In this document: piece after piece, positions 57,007 through 64,000 of the stretch | Numbering within the stretch: the first letter of the stretch is position 1 | How the letters are laid out: each line of letters begins with the position of its first letter | NCBI RefSeq assembly: GCF_024124665.1 | Contig: NZ_JAMXSB010000005.1 | Location: 229,672 to 293,671 of the forward strand | Source of the DNA: Pleionea sp. CnH1-48 | GTDB taxonomy: Bacteria; Pseudomonadota; Gammaproteobacteria; Enterobacterales; Kangiellaceae | Direction: 5' to 3' | DNA: 64,000 nucleotides | The notes under the pieces: model-generated | Database searches by the model: none | The model's input: the letters and a program-made list of their open reading frames with translations, nothing else | Told to the model about the DNA's origin: nothing | Program-made: the position numbers and the translations under genes

Positions 57007-57462
57007 ATGGATATTCGTAAAGTAAAAAAATTAATTGAATTGTTAGAAGAGTCTGGCGTCGCTGAAATCGAGATCAAAGAAGGTGAAGAGTCAGTACGTA
57101 TTAGCCGAGCGACGTCATCCGTTGCTCCAGTGGTAGCGCCTCAGCCTATTGCTGTTGCGCCAGCCAGTGCTCCACAAGCACCCGCTCCTGCAGCAGCAGA
57201 GGCAGAAGTTGTTGACAACACACCTTCAGGTACCGCAGCCAAGTCACCCATGGTCGGTACCTTCTACCGTGCTCCTTCACCAGGTGCTAAGCCATTTGTA
57301 GAAATTGGCGATCAGGTCAATAAAGGCGACACACTTTGTATCGTTGAAGCCATGAAAATGATGAATCACATTGAGTCAGAAGTTTCCGGTGTGGTGAAGG
57401 CTATTCTGGTAGAAGATGCAGAAGCAGTCGAGTTCGATGAGCCGCTATTTATCATCGAATAA
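57007..57462 (+). CDS. accB: Biotin carboxyl carrier protein of acetyl-CoA carboxylase
   Basis: AccB carries the carboxybiotin in the first step of fatty acid synthesis. ATG at 57007 ([16 protein letters not shown]) with AAGG eight bases upstream gives 151 residues; a TTG at 56989 is rejected. After an Ala/Pro-rich flexible linker (about 42-75) comes the biotinyl domain with the modified lysine in EAMKMMN (Lys117). It is followed by accC 33 bases later. Confidence 0.97.
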   Translation: MDIRKVKKLIELLEESGVAEIEIKEGEESVRISRATSSVAPVVAPQPIAVAPASAPQAPAPAAAEAEVVDNTPSGTAAKSPMVGTFYRAPSPGAKPFVEIGDQVNKGDTLCIVEAMKMMNHIESEVSGVVKAILVEDAEAVEFDEPLFIIE

Positions 57463-57495
57463 TTGATCCCAAATTAAACGTGTAATGGGTGTCTC

Positions 57496-58845
57496 ATGTT
57501 AGAGAAAGTAGTTATCGCTAATCGCGGAGAAATCGCGCTTAGAATATTGCGGGCCTGTCGCGAGCTTGGCATTAAAACGGTTGCTGTACATTCAACGGCT
57601 GATGAAAATTTAATGCATGTAAAACTAGCCGACGAGTCTGTTTGTATTGGCCCTCCATCTCCACTGGAGAGCTACCTTAATATCCCAGCTATTATTTCGG
57701 CTGCCGAAGTCACTGATGCAGTGGCTATTCATCCCGGCTACGGATTTTTGGCTGAGAATGCTGACTTTGCAGAACAAGTAGAACGTTCTGGTTATACCTT
57801 TATTGGACCCAAGGCCGATACCATTCGCCTGATGGGTGACAAAGTATCTGCTATTTCAGCGATGAAAAAAGCAGGCGTACCTTGTGTACCAGGTTCTGAT
57901 GGTCCACTAGGTGACAACGAAAAAGAAAACTTAGCGATTGCCAAGCGCATTGCTTACCCTATCATCATTAAAGCATCTGGTGGTGGTGGCGGTCGTGGTA
58001 TGCGAGTCGTGCGCAAAGAAGAAGATTTGTTAGAGTCTATCGCATTGACTAAAGCCGAAGCCAAAGCCGCTTTTGGTAATGACATGGTTTACATGGAAAA
58101 GTTTTTAGAAACACCACGCCATGTCGAGATTCAAGTCCTCGCCGATAACCACGGCAATGCCATTTATCTTGGCGAGCGCGATTGCTCTATGCAGCGTCGT
58201 CACCAAAAAGTTATCGAGGAAGCTCCCGCTCCAGGCATTACCGACGAAATGCGCCGCTTTATCGGCGAGCGTTGTGTACAAGCTTGTAAAGAGCTTGGTT
58301 ATCGAGGCGCTGGTACTTTTGAGTTCTTATATGAGAAAGGTGAATTCTATTTCATCGAGATGAATACGCGCGTTCAGGTTGAGCATCCTGTAACAGAGCT
58401 TGTCACAGGCGTTGATATTATCAAAGAGCAGCTTCGCGTTGCCGAAGGCCAGCCTTTGTCTTTTAAGCAGGATGATATCAAGCTTAAAGGCCACTCGATT
58501 GAATGCCGTATCAATGCAGAAGATCCAAACTCGTTTATCCCATCACCGGGAACCATTACCACTTATCATGCTCCAGGTGGCCCAGGTGTTCGTTGGGACT
58601 CTCATATTTACGCAAGCTACAAAGTTCCACCATTCTACGACTCAATGATCGGAAAATTGATTACTTATGGTGAGACTCGTGAAGTCGCCATGGCGCGAAT
58701 GCAAATGGCTTTGGAAGAACTGGTTATTGATGGCATCAAAACCAATATCCCTCTGCAACAAAAAATTATTGCAGACGATAACTTCCATAAAGGCGGCACT
58801 AATATTCACTATTTAGAAAACAATTTGCTTAAGCCAAAAGAATAG
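57496..58845 (+). CDS. accC: Biotin carboxylase subunit of acetyl-CoA carboxylase
   Basis: The 449-residue ATP-grasp enzyme carboxylates the biotin on AccB. It shows [19 protein letters not shown] at the N terminus, the glycine-rich ATP loop [14 protein letters not shown] (about residues 159-172), the biotin carboxylase motif [19 protein letters not shown], and the metal-binding [14 protein letters not shown]. Length equals E. coli AccC. A strong terminator follows. Confidence 0.98.
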   Translation: MLEKVVIANRGEIALRILRACRELGIKTVAVHSTADENLMHVKLADESVCIGPPSPLESYLNIPAIISAAEVTDAVAIHPGYGFLAENADFAEQVERSGYTFIGPKADTIRLMGDKVSAISAMKKAGVPCVPGSDGPLGDNEKENLAIAKRIAYPIIIKASGGGGGRGMRVVRKEEDLLESIALTKAEAKAAFGNDMVYMEKFLETPRHVEIQVLADNHGNAIYLGERDCSMQRRHQKVIEEAPAPGITDEMRRFIGERCVQACKELGYRGAGTFEFLYEKGEFYFIEMNTRVQVEHPVTELVTGVDIIKEQLRVAEGQPLSFKQDDIKLKGHSIECRINAEDPNSFIPSPGTITTYHAPGGPGVRWDSHIYASYKVPPFYDSMIGKLITYGETREVAMARMQMALEELVIDGIKTNIPLQQKIIADDNFHKGGTNIHYLENNLLKPKE

Positions 58846-58858
58846 ATAAATGCCTTTA

Positions 58859-58896
58859 AGCAACACTCACTAAATCATAGGTGAGTGTTGCTTTTT
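58859..58896 (+). terminator. Terminator after accC
   Basis: A perfect 12 bp stem AGCAACACTCAC/GTGAGTGTTGCT with a ten-base loop is followed by TTTTT. Confidence 0.9.
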
Positions 58897-58917
58897 ATAT
58901 TCCTTTCCGTTTAATCG

Positions 58918-60738
58918 TCACTCTTTACGTTTTGCCTCAATATAACGATCAATAATTCGTTCTAATATATCTAACGGAACTGCTCCATTTTTTAATACTT
59001 GATCATGAAAGTCGCGTAAATCAAATTGTTCACCAAGTGCTTGTTTCGCTTTCTCTCGTAACTCCAATATTTTGATCATTCCAACTTTATAAGACGTAGC
59101 CTGCCCCGGCATAACAATATAGCGCTCAATCTCTGACACCACATCGCTCTTGGCCATTCCAGTATTATTGAGCATATAGTCTATCGCCTGTTCACGAGTC
59201 CAACGCTTAGCATGAATCCCGGTATCCACCACTAAGCGTACAGAACGGAACAACTCTGCCTGCAAGCGTCCAATATTGTCGTAAGGATTTTCTTGGAAAC
59301 CTAATTCCCAGGCCAATCGCTCGGCATAAAGGGCCCATCCCTCGGAGTAAGCTGTAAAAGGGGCAAACTTTCTGAAAATAGGAACACCCTGTAATTCCTG
59401 TTGAATCGACTGCTGAAAATGATGCCCAGGCGTTGCTTCATGATAGGCCAAGGTTCTCATACCGTATTTGGGGGTTGCTTTGATGTCGTAAAGATTGGCA
59501 TAAAAGCGTCCTGGGCGCTGGCCATCAATTGATGCTCTCTGATAGTAAGCACCCGGAGCCGTTTTCTCTTTAAATTCAGGTATCCGCAATACTTCAACAG
59601 GGGCTTCAGGCCTAACTCTAAAAGCACCGTCTAAACCCGCACTGATTTCGTCAATCATCGATTGATAATCCTTAAGGATCTGCTCGCGCCCTTCTTGAGT
59701 ATCGGGATAGTAAAACCTTGACTCTGCAGACAAATCAGCCATAGCTTTAGTAAATCCACCGCTCACATCGCGGCCTTCAGCAGCAAGAATAGCCAGTATT
59801 TCTTGTTGGATTCTGGCCACCTCCGACAATCCCAGATTGTGGATATAGTCCGGGCTGTAATCCGTTGTCGTAAATAGCTTTAAGGCTAATTGATAGGCTT
59901 TATCTCCCTGCGGCAGCTTCCAGAACCCATCGTCGTCACTGGCTTTATCGGCCAGTGAGCCGAAGTAGTCAATAAACAATTGATAAGCCGGGTAAACATC
60001 TTGCTCAATGGTTTCTGCTGCACTTGCAAGAACAGACCTCTCCTCCAGTGTTAGCTCTTGTCCCTTATCGATGGCTTCCATTTTCTTTTTTAACGACGTA
60101 TATAAAATATTCTCTGTCGCTGGCTGTTTTATAAAATCTTTCATCTCAGTAAGCACTCGTTCTATAACAAAACGAGGTGGAATGATTTGTGCCTGTTCCC
60201 GCAGCTTTAGTCCTGCCAAAATCTGTGAAAACTTGGTTTTAACCGCAGCCATTCGCTTTACATAATCTTCTGCGTCACGAAGTTCTTCTACTTGATGCTG
60301 TGCATCCATAAATGAAGGAAAATTAGATTGGGCGCCAAATAGCTGATTGAGAGGATAGGTGTGAAGTTGAAATGCCTCCGCTTCGACACCGATATCAAGC
60401 AGGTACATCAAAATATCTTTGGATAGCTTCTCATCTTCTGTCATCCCCTCTTCTGAATAACTCGACAGTATGGCTTTGTATTCCTTTATTTGCTCAAACA
60501 ACTCTGCTGTTTTCTCTGGGCTGGCATTGTCTAGCTTGTCTTGATGACCTTTTATACCCACACTCTCCAACACTCTCAAACTGGATAGAGTCTCTGGACT
60601 GTCTTTTACCATCTCGTAGACAATGCGGTTATAAAACAACTCAATCGTCACTGGCTTAAAGTTCAATGTATGCCAGATACCACCAACCACAAGTAATATG
60701 AGAGCCAGCAAGGACCACAGGATTATTTTTTTTATCAT
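58918..60738 (-). CDS. DUF885 family membrane-anchored putative peptidase
   Basis: About 606 residues from ATG at 60738 (MIKKIILWSLLALILLVVGG, a signal anchor); a TTG at 60750 is rejected. The family hallmarks are LAYHEATPGHHFQ (a metallopeptidase-type HExxxGHH arrangement) followed by AYSEGWALYAERLAWELG. These suggest a zinc-dependent enzyme facing the periplasm, although the biochemistry of DUF885 is little known. A full palindromic repeat lies immediately upstream. Confidence 0.88.
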   Translation of the reverse strand: MIKKIILWSLLALILLVVGGIWHTLNFKPVTIELFYNRIVYEMVKDSPETLSSLRVLESVGIKGHQDKLDNASPEKTAELFEQIKEYKAILSSYSEEGMTEDEKLSKDILMYLLDIGVEAEAFQLHTYPLNQLFGAQSNFPSFMDAQHQVEELRDAEDYVKRMAAVKTKFSQILAGLKLREQAQIIPPRFVIERVLTEMKDFIKQPATENILYTSLKKKMEAIDKGQELTLEERSVLASAAETIEQDVYPAYQLFIDYFGSLADKASDDDGFWKLPQGDKAYQLALKLFTTTDYSPDYIHNLGLSEVARIQQEILAILAAEGRDVSGGFTKAMADLSAESRFYYPDTQEGREQILKDYQSMIDEISAGLDGAFRVRPEAPVEVLRIPEFKEKTAPGAYYQRASIDGQRPGRFYANLYDIKATPKYGMRTLAYHEATPGHHFQQSIQQELQGVPIFRKFAPFTAYSEGWALYAERLAWELGFQENPYDNIGRLQAELFRSVRLVVDTGIHAKRWTREQAIDYMLNNTGMAKSDVVSEIERYIVMPGQATSYKVGMIKILELREKAKQALGEQFDLRDFHDQVLKNGAVPLDILERIIDRYIEAKRKE

Positions 60739-60759
60739 TAGAGTACCCAATCTAGTTTA

Positions 60760-60886
60760 TATACCCAAAGAATTTCAAGGTGCAGGTAGGCGGCCAGTAA
60801 GCGAGTCCCCTGAGCTTAGATAGACTAAGTGATTGGGGTGAGTGCGCGCAGCCAACACCACTGCACCTTGAAAGGCGACAGGTATA
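60760..60886 (+). repeat. Palindromic intergenic repeat, full copy D (127 bp)
   Basis: Ends TATACCC and AGGTATA, with the same inner arms and CTTAG/CTAAG centre as copy A. It lies between ydbL and the DUF885 gene, in the same orientation as copy E. Confidence 0.9.
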
Positions 60887-60994
60887 GATGGGTAACAATG
60901 TACTGCGAGAAGATGAGATAGAAAAGAAAAAGAGTATTACAAAATTTATGAACCGCAGAATAAGAGAAAAAAGGCCGCAGATAGCGACCTTGTG

Positions 60995-61336
60995 TTATTT
61001 TTTGACCCAGCGGCCATTCTGCATGACGTAATTACCAGACGCTGTTTTACTGATAAACTTTTTGCCAACAATCTTACCCACTTCGCCAATGGATATTTTC
61101 TGTTTAGCGGCAATGCCTTGATACTTGGCTTTGCGCTTCTGATTCGTAGACTTCACTAGCGCTACGACATCACTCGGTGCGTCACTTTTTACCAAGCCAA
61201 TATAGCCATCGGGTTTTTCACCAATGTAGCCTTGTGCTTTAGCCGATTTTAAATCAGCAGCCCAGGTTGCCTGAATACTGATAAATACAATTAATAACAG
61301 GAACACCGCGTTTTTAATAAGCTTTCGTATATCCAT
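60995..61336 (-). CDS. ydbL: YdbL family (DUF1318) periplasmic protein
   Basis: A 113-residue exported protein with a signal peptide (about 1-26, cleaving after TWA) and the DUF1318 pattern: LKSAKAQGYIGEKPDGYIGLV and NQKRKAKYQGIAAKQKIS. The C-terminal GNYVMQNGRWVKK is a short beta strand end. In E. coli, ydbL is co-transcribed with ynbE and ydbH, an envelope lipid transport system, and the same set is found here. Confidence 0.93.
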   Translation of the reverse strand: MDIRKLIKNAVFLLLIVFISIQATWAADLKSAKAQGYIGEKPDGYIGLVKSDAPSDVVALVKSTNQKRKAKYQGIAAKQKISIGEVGKIVGKKFISKTASGNYVMQNGRWVKK

Positions 61337-61347
61337 AACTTAATCCT

Positions 61348-61545
61348 CTAAAAAAGCTCTTCGTCAGCTAACATTTCTTCGGCCTCTTTTTCGACCTTTA
61401 CTTTAATCTCATGCTTAATGTTAACCGTTAAATTAATCTCAATGGGCTTGTCTGGTGCCTCTACGCGCACCGTTGGATTACAAGCTGCTAATACCAGAGC
61501 GAGCGGTATCACAGCCAAAGAACTTGGAATATCGTTATACTTCAC
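61348..61545 (-). CDS. ynbE: YnbE family lipoprotein
   Basis: A 65-residue lipoprotein with a lipobox LAAC (Cys at residue 22) and a short mature part PTVRVEAPDKPIEINLTVNIKH, typical of YnbE. It is thought to bridge YdbH to the outer membrane in E. coli. It starts 11 bases upstream of ydbL but is separated from ydbH by a 127 bp palindromic repeat. Confidence 0.93.
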   Translation of the reverse strand: MKYNDIPSSLAVIPLALVLAACNPTVRVEAPDKPIEINLTVNIKHEIKVKVEKEAEEMLADEELF

Positions 61546-61651
61546 ACACTCTCTCCTTTAATTCATTTTCTCTTAGTCTACAACGCCAGACTGAACTTCG
61601 GCTGAACTCAAACTCCGTTGCCATAGCTTTTGTTTTGAGGTGCTGTCTTAA

Positions 61652-61777
61652 TATACCCAAAGTATTTCAAGGTGCAGGTAGGCGGCCAGCAAACGCCCCC
61701 CTGAGCTTAGATGAACTAAGTGATTGGGGTGAGTGCGCGCAGCCAACACCGCTGCATCTCGAAAGACGAAGGGTATA
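61652..61777 (+). repeat. Palindromic intergenic repeat, full copy E (126 bp)
   Basis: Same ends and arms as the other copies, with more substitutions in the right arm (CTGCATCTCGAAAGACGAAGGG). It sits inside the ydbH-ynbE-ydbL gene set. Confidence 0.88.
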
Positions 61778-61825
61778 GTGTAGCAAATACCAGACACTTC
61801 CTAATACTATTTTAGACAGGTCTGT

Positions 61826-64000
61826 TCAGTTTTGGCTATTTGAAGAGTGCTTGATTTGCTCCATGATGTTTTCGCTCATATCTCCCGTTAGAAATACTGA
61901 CTTAAACAAGGCGGGTAGCTGGCCATTAATGTTCAAATTAAAACTAATGGGGTATCCATCCATCACTTGGGGATTTCTTCCAACAAGTTTAATTTCAATC
62001 ACATAGTCACCCTCGGTACTATAATTGATAGTCCCCGAAAAGTGTTCGTATTCAAAATTCTCCAGTGCTTGAAAAGCAATATTTTGTTGCCCTAAAGCCT
62101 TAGCAGCAGGATTAACGTAAGCAATCGCGCCTTTTCCCTGCGCCTCGAACACACCATCAGCCACATAACCTTTGCCTTGCTCCACACCCACAGGGATCTC
62201 TAAATCAATCAGTCCACGCCCACTGAGACCTTCTACATTGATCATGTTAAACAAATGGATCAAGTCCATACGTTTTATTTGAACCAGAGTTCGTTGAATC
62301 GATTGTGGGGAATCGAATTTCATCTCTGCAAACGAAATATGGCTATCAAACCAGTGACTGGAAAAATTCTTAACACTGCCGCTATCTTTGCTTAATAAAT
62401 TAAAATCAAAAGAGGTATCACTTAAGTTAGATTCCATAGGCAAACTGAGTGATGCGACTTTGCCGTGCCCAGATGCCTTTAGATTTTCTTGTTGCATAGA
62501 AAAAGTGGCATCCAGTTCAATCCCTTCTGCTCCCAGTTGCTCATAAGACATAGCGAAGGAGTTAGCCTTCACTTCTCCTTTAGCATTTTGATTTTGCAAT
62601 TGATAATCTAACTTGGAAAAAATATTACCCGAAATAATATTGAGCGCATCAAAATCGGCCAAGAACGGGGCAACCACCGGCCTTAATGCATCTATCTTGC
62701 TTTCCATTTTTGGCAGGGTGAGTAAACTTTTTTGGCTCTCAAAGACATACCAAAACTGAATCGGAGCAGGTTCAAATAAAGCGCTGGTAAGCATGCCATC
62801 CACGTCAAGACGCTGAGTATTCGAACGAAGATTGCCATTGAAGTTAACAGGCTGTAGCTCTCCCATGCCAGCACGTCTCTGTGCGTTAAGTGCCACAATA
62901 TCCGCCTCAAGTAACGACTCAGACAACTGATAGCGCCCTTTGGCTGTCAAAGTATCTACTACTGCCTGAGGATGCTCCAACTGCCGTAAAGACTGCTCAA
63001 AAACTACACACTTAGAACAGGCGTCTAGATTAGAGAATATCCCGTTCCATTGCTGAAATTGCGCCTGTTGCGGCCCGCGTTTAACACTCCCCTGCTCAAC
63101 TTCAGCTTTCACTGCATAGTCGGGCCAGTTATCTTGCTGAAAACGGTTAACTATCAGCTGTAAAGGCTGCGTATTCGCCACAGTGAGTGTTTCGAATTGA
63201 AAATGAATATCCTGCTGAGGGAGCAAAGACCTACCGCCCAGCGCTTTAACAACGGCGTCCTCTAGCCCTGTCACGGTCCAGTCAGCGCCTTGTCGTTGAA
63301 TCCCAAAAGTTGAAGACAATGTCAAAGCCTCTAGCTGTACGTCAAAATCACCACGCCAACGCACCTCTTTTAAATTAAGCGCCTTGAGCTCATGGTTGCT
63401 AGAAACATCAAACTGCTGGTTAATGTTTAACTTGCCATTTAAATTCCCTTTCATTGAACCAATAGACAGCGCAGGAGGAGCAAATCGCTGCCAGGGCAAC
63501 GAGTCCAGAGTCAACCGATATTCTGCTAGCCAGGAACTGGTAGAAGAGTGGGTAACCTGGACTTCTGCAACGATTTCGTCACGCTGACTCACCTGTAAGT
63601 GACTTTTTGTCGTCGCAGCGTCAAGAATAAGTTTTCCTTGCTCCTGTTCAACCTTCCAGTCGGTAGAAAGCATCAAACGATTTTGAGCGGTTTCCAATTT
63701 CAGTTCAGCGAGCTGCAATTTCGAAGGCAAACTGCCAGAGTAATTCACATCAATAGCATCAGCATTGATAGACCACTGTGGCAGCTGCTGCATAAAATCC
63801 AGAGAAGGTAACGCAGGAGGCTTAGACGGTGAGTTCGATTTAACGGACTGAACATCGGCCTGTAACTTTTTTAGTTCAAGTTCTCGGCGGTGTCCATCAA
63901 GAGTCAATGATTCTAAGGATGCCTCAACGATCATGGAATCTGTCGTGATCCGAAGCACAATATCATTCGCCTTTATTGACGATACACCAGGAAAATTCCA
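61826..64000 (-). CDS. ydbH: YdbH family intermembrane lipid transport protein, 5' end cut by window edge
   Basis: The frame is open to base 64000 (WNFPGVSSIKANDIVLRIT reads through the edge), so the 724 residues seen are the C-terminal part and the GTG at 63958 is not the start. The protein is built of repeated beta-strands of the AsmA/TamB-like type. YdbH proteins form a hydrophobic groove that carries phospholipids between inner and outer membrane. It is the first gene of ydbH-ynbE-ydbL. C-terminal ENIMEQIKHSS is the usual polar end. Confidence 0.9.
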   Translation of the reverse strand, partial: WNFPGVSSIKANDIVLRITTDSMIVEASLESLTLDGHRRELELKKLQADVQSVKSNSPSKPPALPSLDFMQQLPQWSINADAIDVNYSGSLPSKLQLAELKLETAQNRLMLSTDWKVEQEQGKLILDAATTKSHLQVSQRDEIVAEVQVTHSSTSSWLAEYRLTLDSLPWQRFAPPALSIGSMKGNLNGKLNINQQFDVSSNHELKALNLKEVRWRGDFDVQLEALTLSSTFGIQRQGADWTVTGLEDAVVKALGGRSLLPQQDIHFQFETLTVANTQPLQLIVNRFQQDNWPDYAVKAEVEQGSVKRGPQQAQFQQWNGIFSNLDACSKCVVFEQSLRQLEHPQAVVDTLTAKGRYQLSESLLEADIVALNAQRRAGMGELQPVNFNGNLRSNTQRLDVDGMLTSALFEPAPIQFWYVFESQKSLLTLPKMESKIDALRPVVAPFLADFDALNIISGNIFSKLDYQLQNQNAKGEVKANSFAMSYEQLGAEGIELDATFSMQQENLKASGHGKVASLSLPMESNLSDTSFDFNLLSKDSGSVKNFSSHWFDSHISFAEMKFDSPQSIQRTLVQIKRMDLIHLFNMINVEGLSGRGLIDLEIPVGVEQGKGYVADGVFEAQGKGAIAYVNPAAKALGQQNIAFQALENFEYEHFSGTINYSTEGDYVIEIKLVGRNPQVMDGYPISFNLNINGQLPALFKSVFLTGDMSENIMEQIKHSSNSQN

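Noticed and set aside
61455..61778. 107 residue plus-strand ORF
   Set aside because: Antisense to ynbE and then a translation of repeat copy E.

Overview
The window is ordinary chromosome from a marine-type gammaproteobacterium. Moderate to low GC, the order hrcA-grpE-dnaK-dnaJ-dapB-carA-carB-greA next to nadK-recN-fur-bamE, the ctaC-ctaD-ctaG-ctaE oxidase cluster, aroQ-accB-accC and ynbE-ydbL-ydbH fit a relative of Kangiella/Aliikangiella. That placement is inference from gene order and protein style only. No rRNA, tRNA, CRISPR array, prophage or insertion sequence was recognised.

Layout. 1-2980: a truncated membrane spermidine-synthase-like gene, a lipoprotein, a two-part GNAT protein and a rhomboid protease. 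3034-16650: transcription elongation (greA), carbamoyl phosphate synthesis (carAB), lysine synthesis (dapB), two accessory genes and the dnaK chaperone operon, all on the minus strand. 16897-20475: nadK, recN, fur, bamE. 20457-22351: an ECF sigma/anti-sigma pair and a DoxX gene. 22468-28890: selenouridine genes (selD, mnmH), hldE, an LpxL-type acyltransferase and sco1. 28913-36872: a complete cytochrome c oxidase locus with heme and copper assembly genes. 37111-41193: a second ECF/anti-sigma pair, a thioesterase, a DUF3530-like protein and a histone H1-like protein. 41482-46974: an XRE/ParA/FHA-cyclase group, groESL and fxsA. 47475-53132: a degenerate GGDEF response regulator, cutA, dsbD and an EamA transporter. 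53526-58845: a hydrolase/M14 peptidase/ParA operon and aroQ-accB-accC. 58918-64000: a DUF885 protein and ydbL, ynbE, ydbH (truncated).

The most interesting observation is not a protein gene. Between dapB and carA (about 8291-8452, minus strand) lies a run of small hairpins, nearly all with GGA in the loop, ending in a terminator hairpin whose loop is also AGGGA. This is the architecture of CsrB/RsmY/RsmZ RNAs that titrate the CsrA/RsmA translational regulator.

Regulation is legible elsewhere. Heat-shock (sigma-32) promoters precede grpE, dnaK and groES. The groES one is interleaved with a CIRCE operator for HrcA, whose gene is also in the window. The carA leader holds a promoter, then a terminator-like hairpin, then a TTG start.

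A family of about 127 bp palindromic intergenic repeats (TATACCC...GGGTATA) occurs in four full copies, one 61 bp internally shortened copy and two decayed copies. All the clear copies lie in the same orientation.
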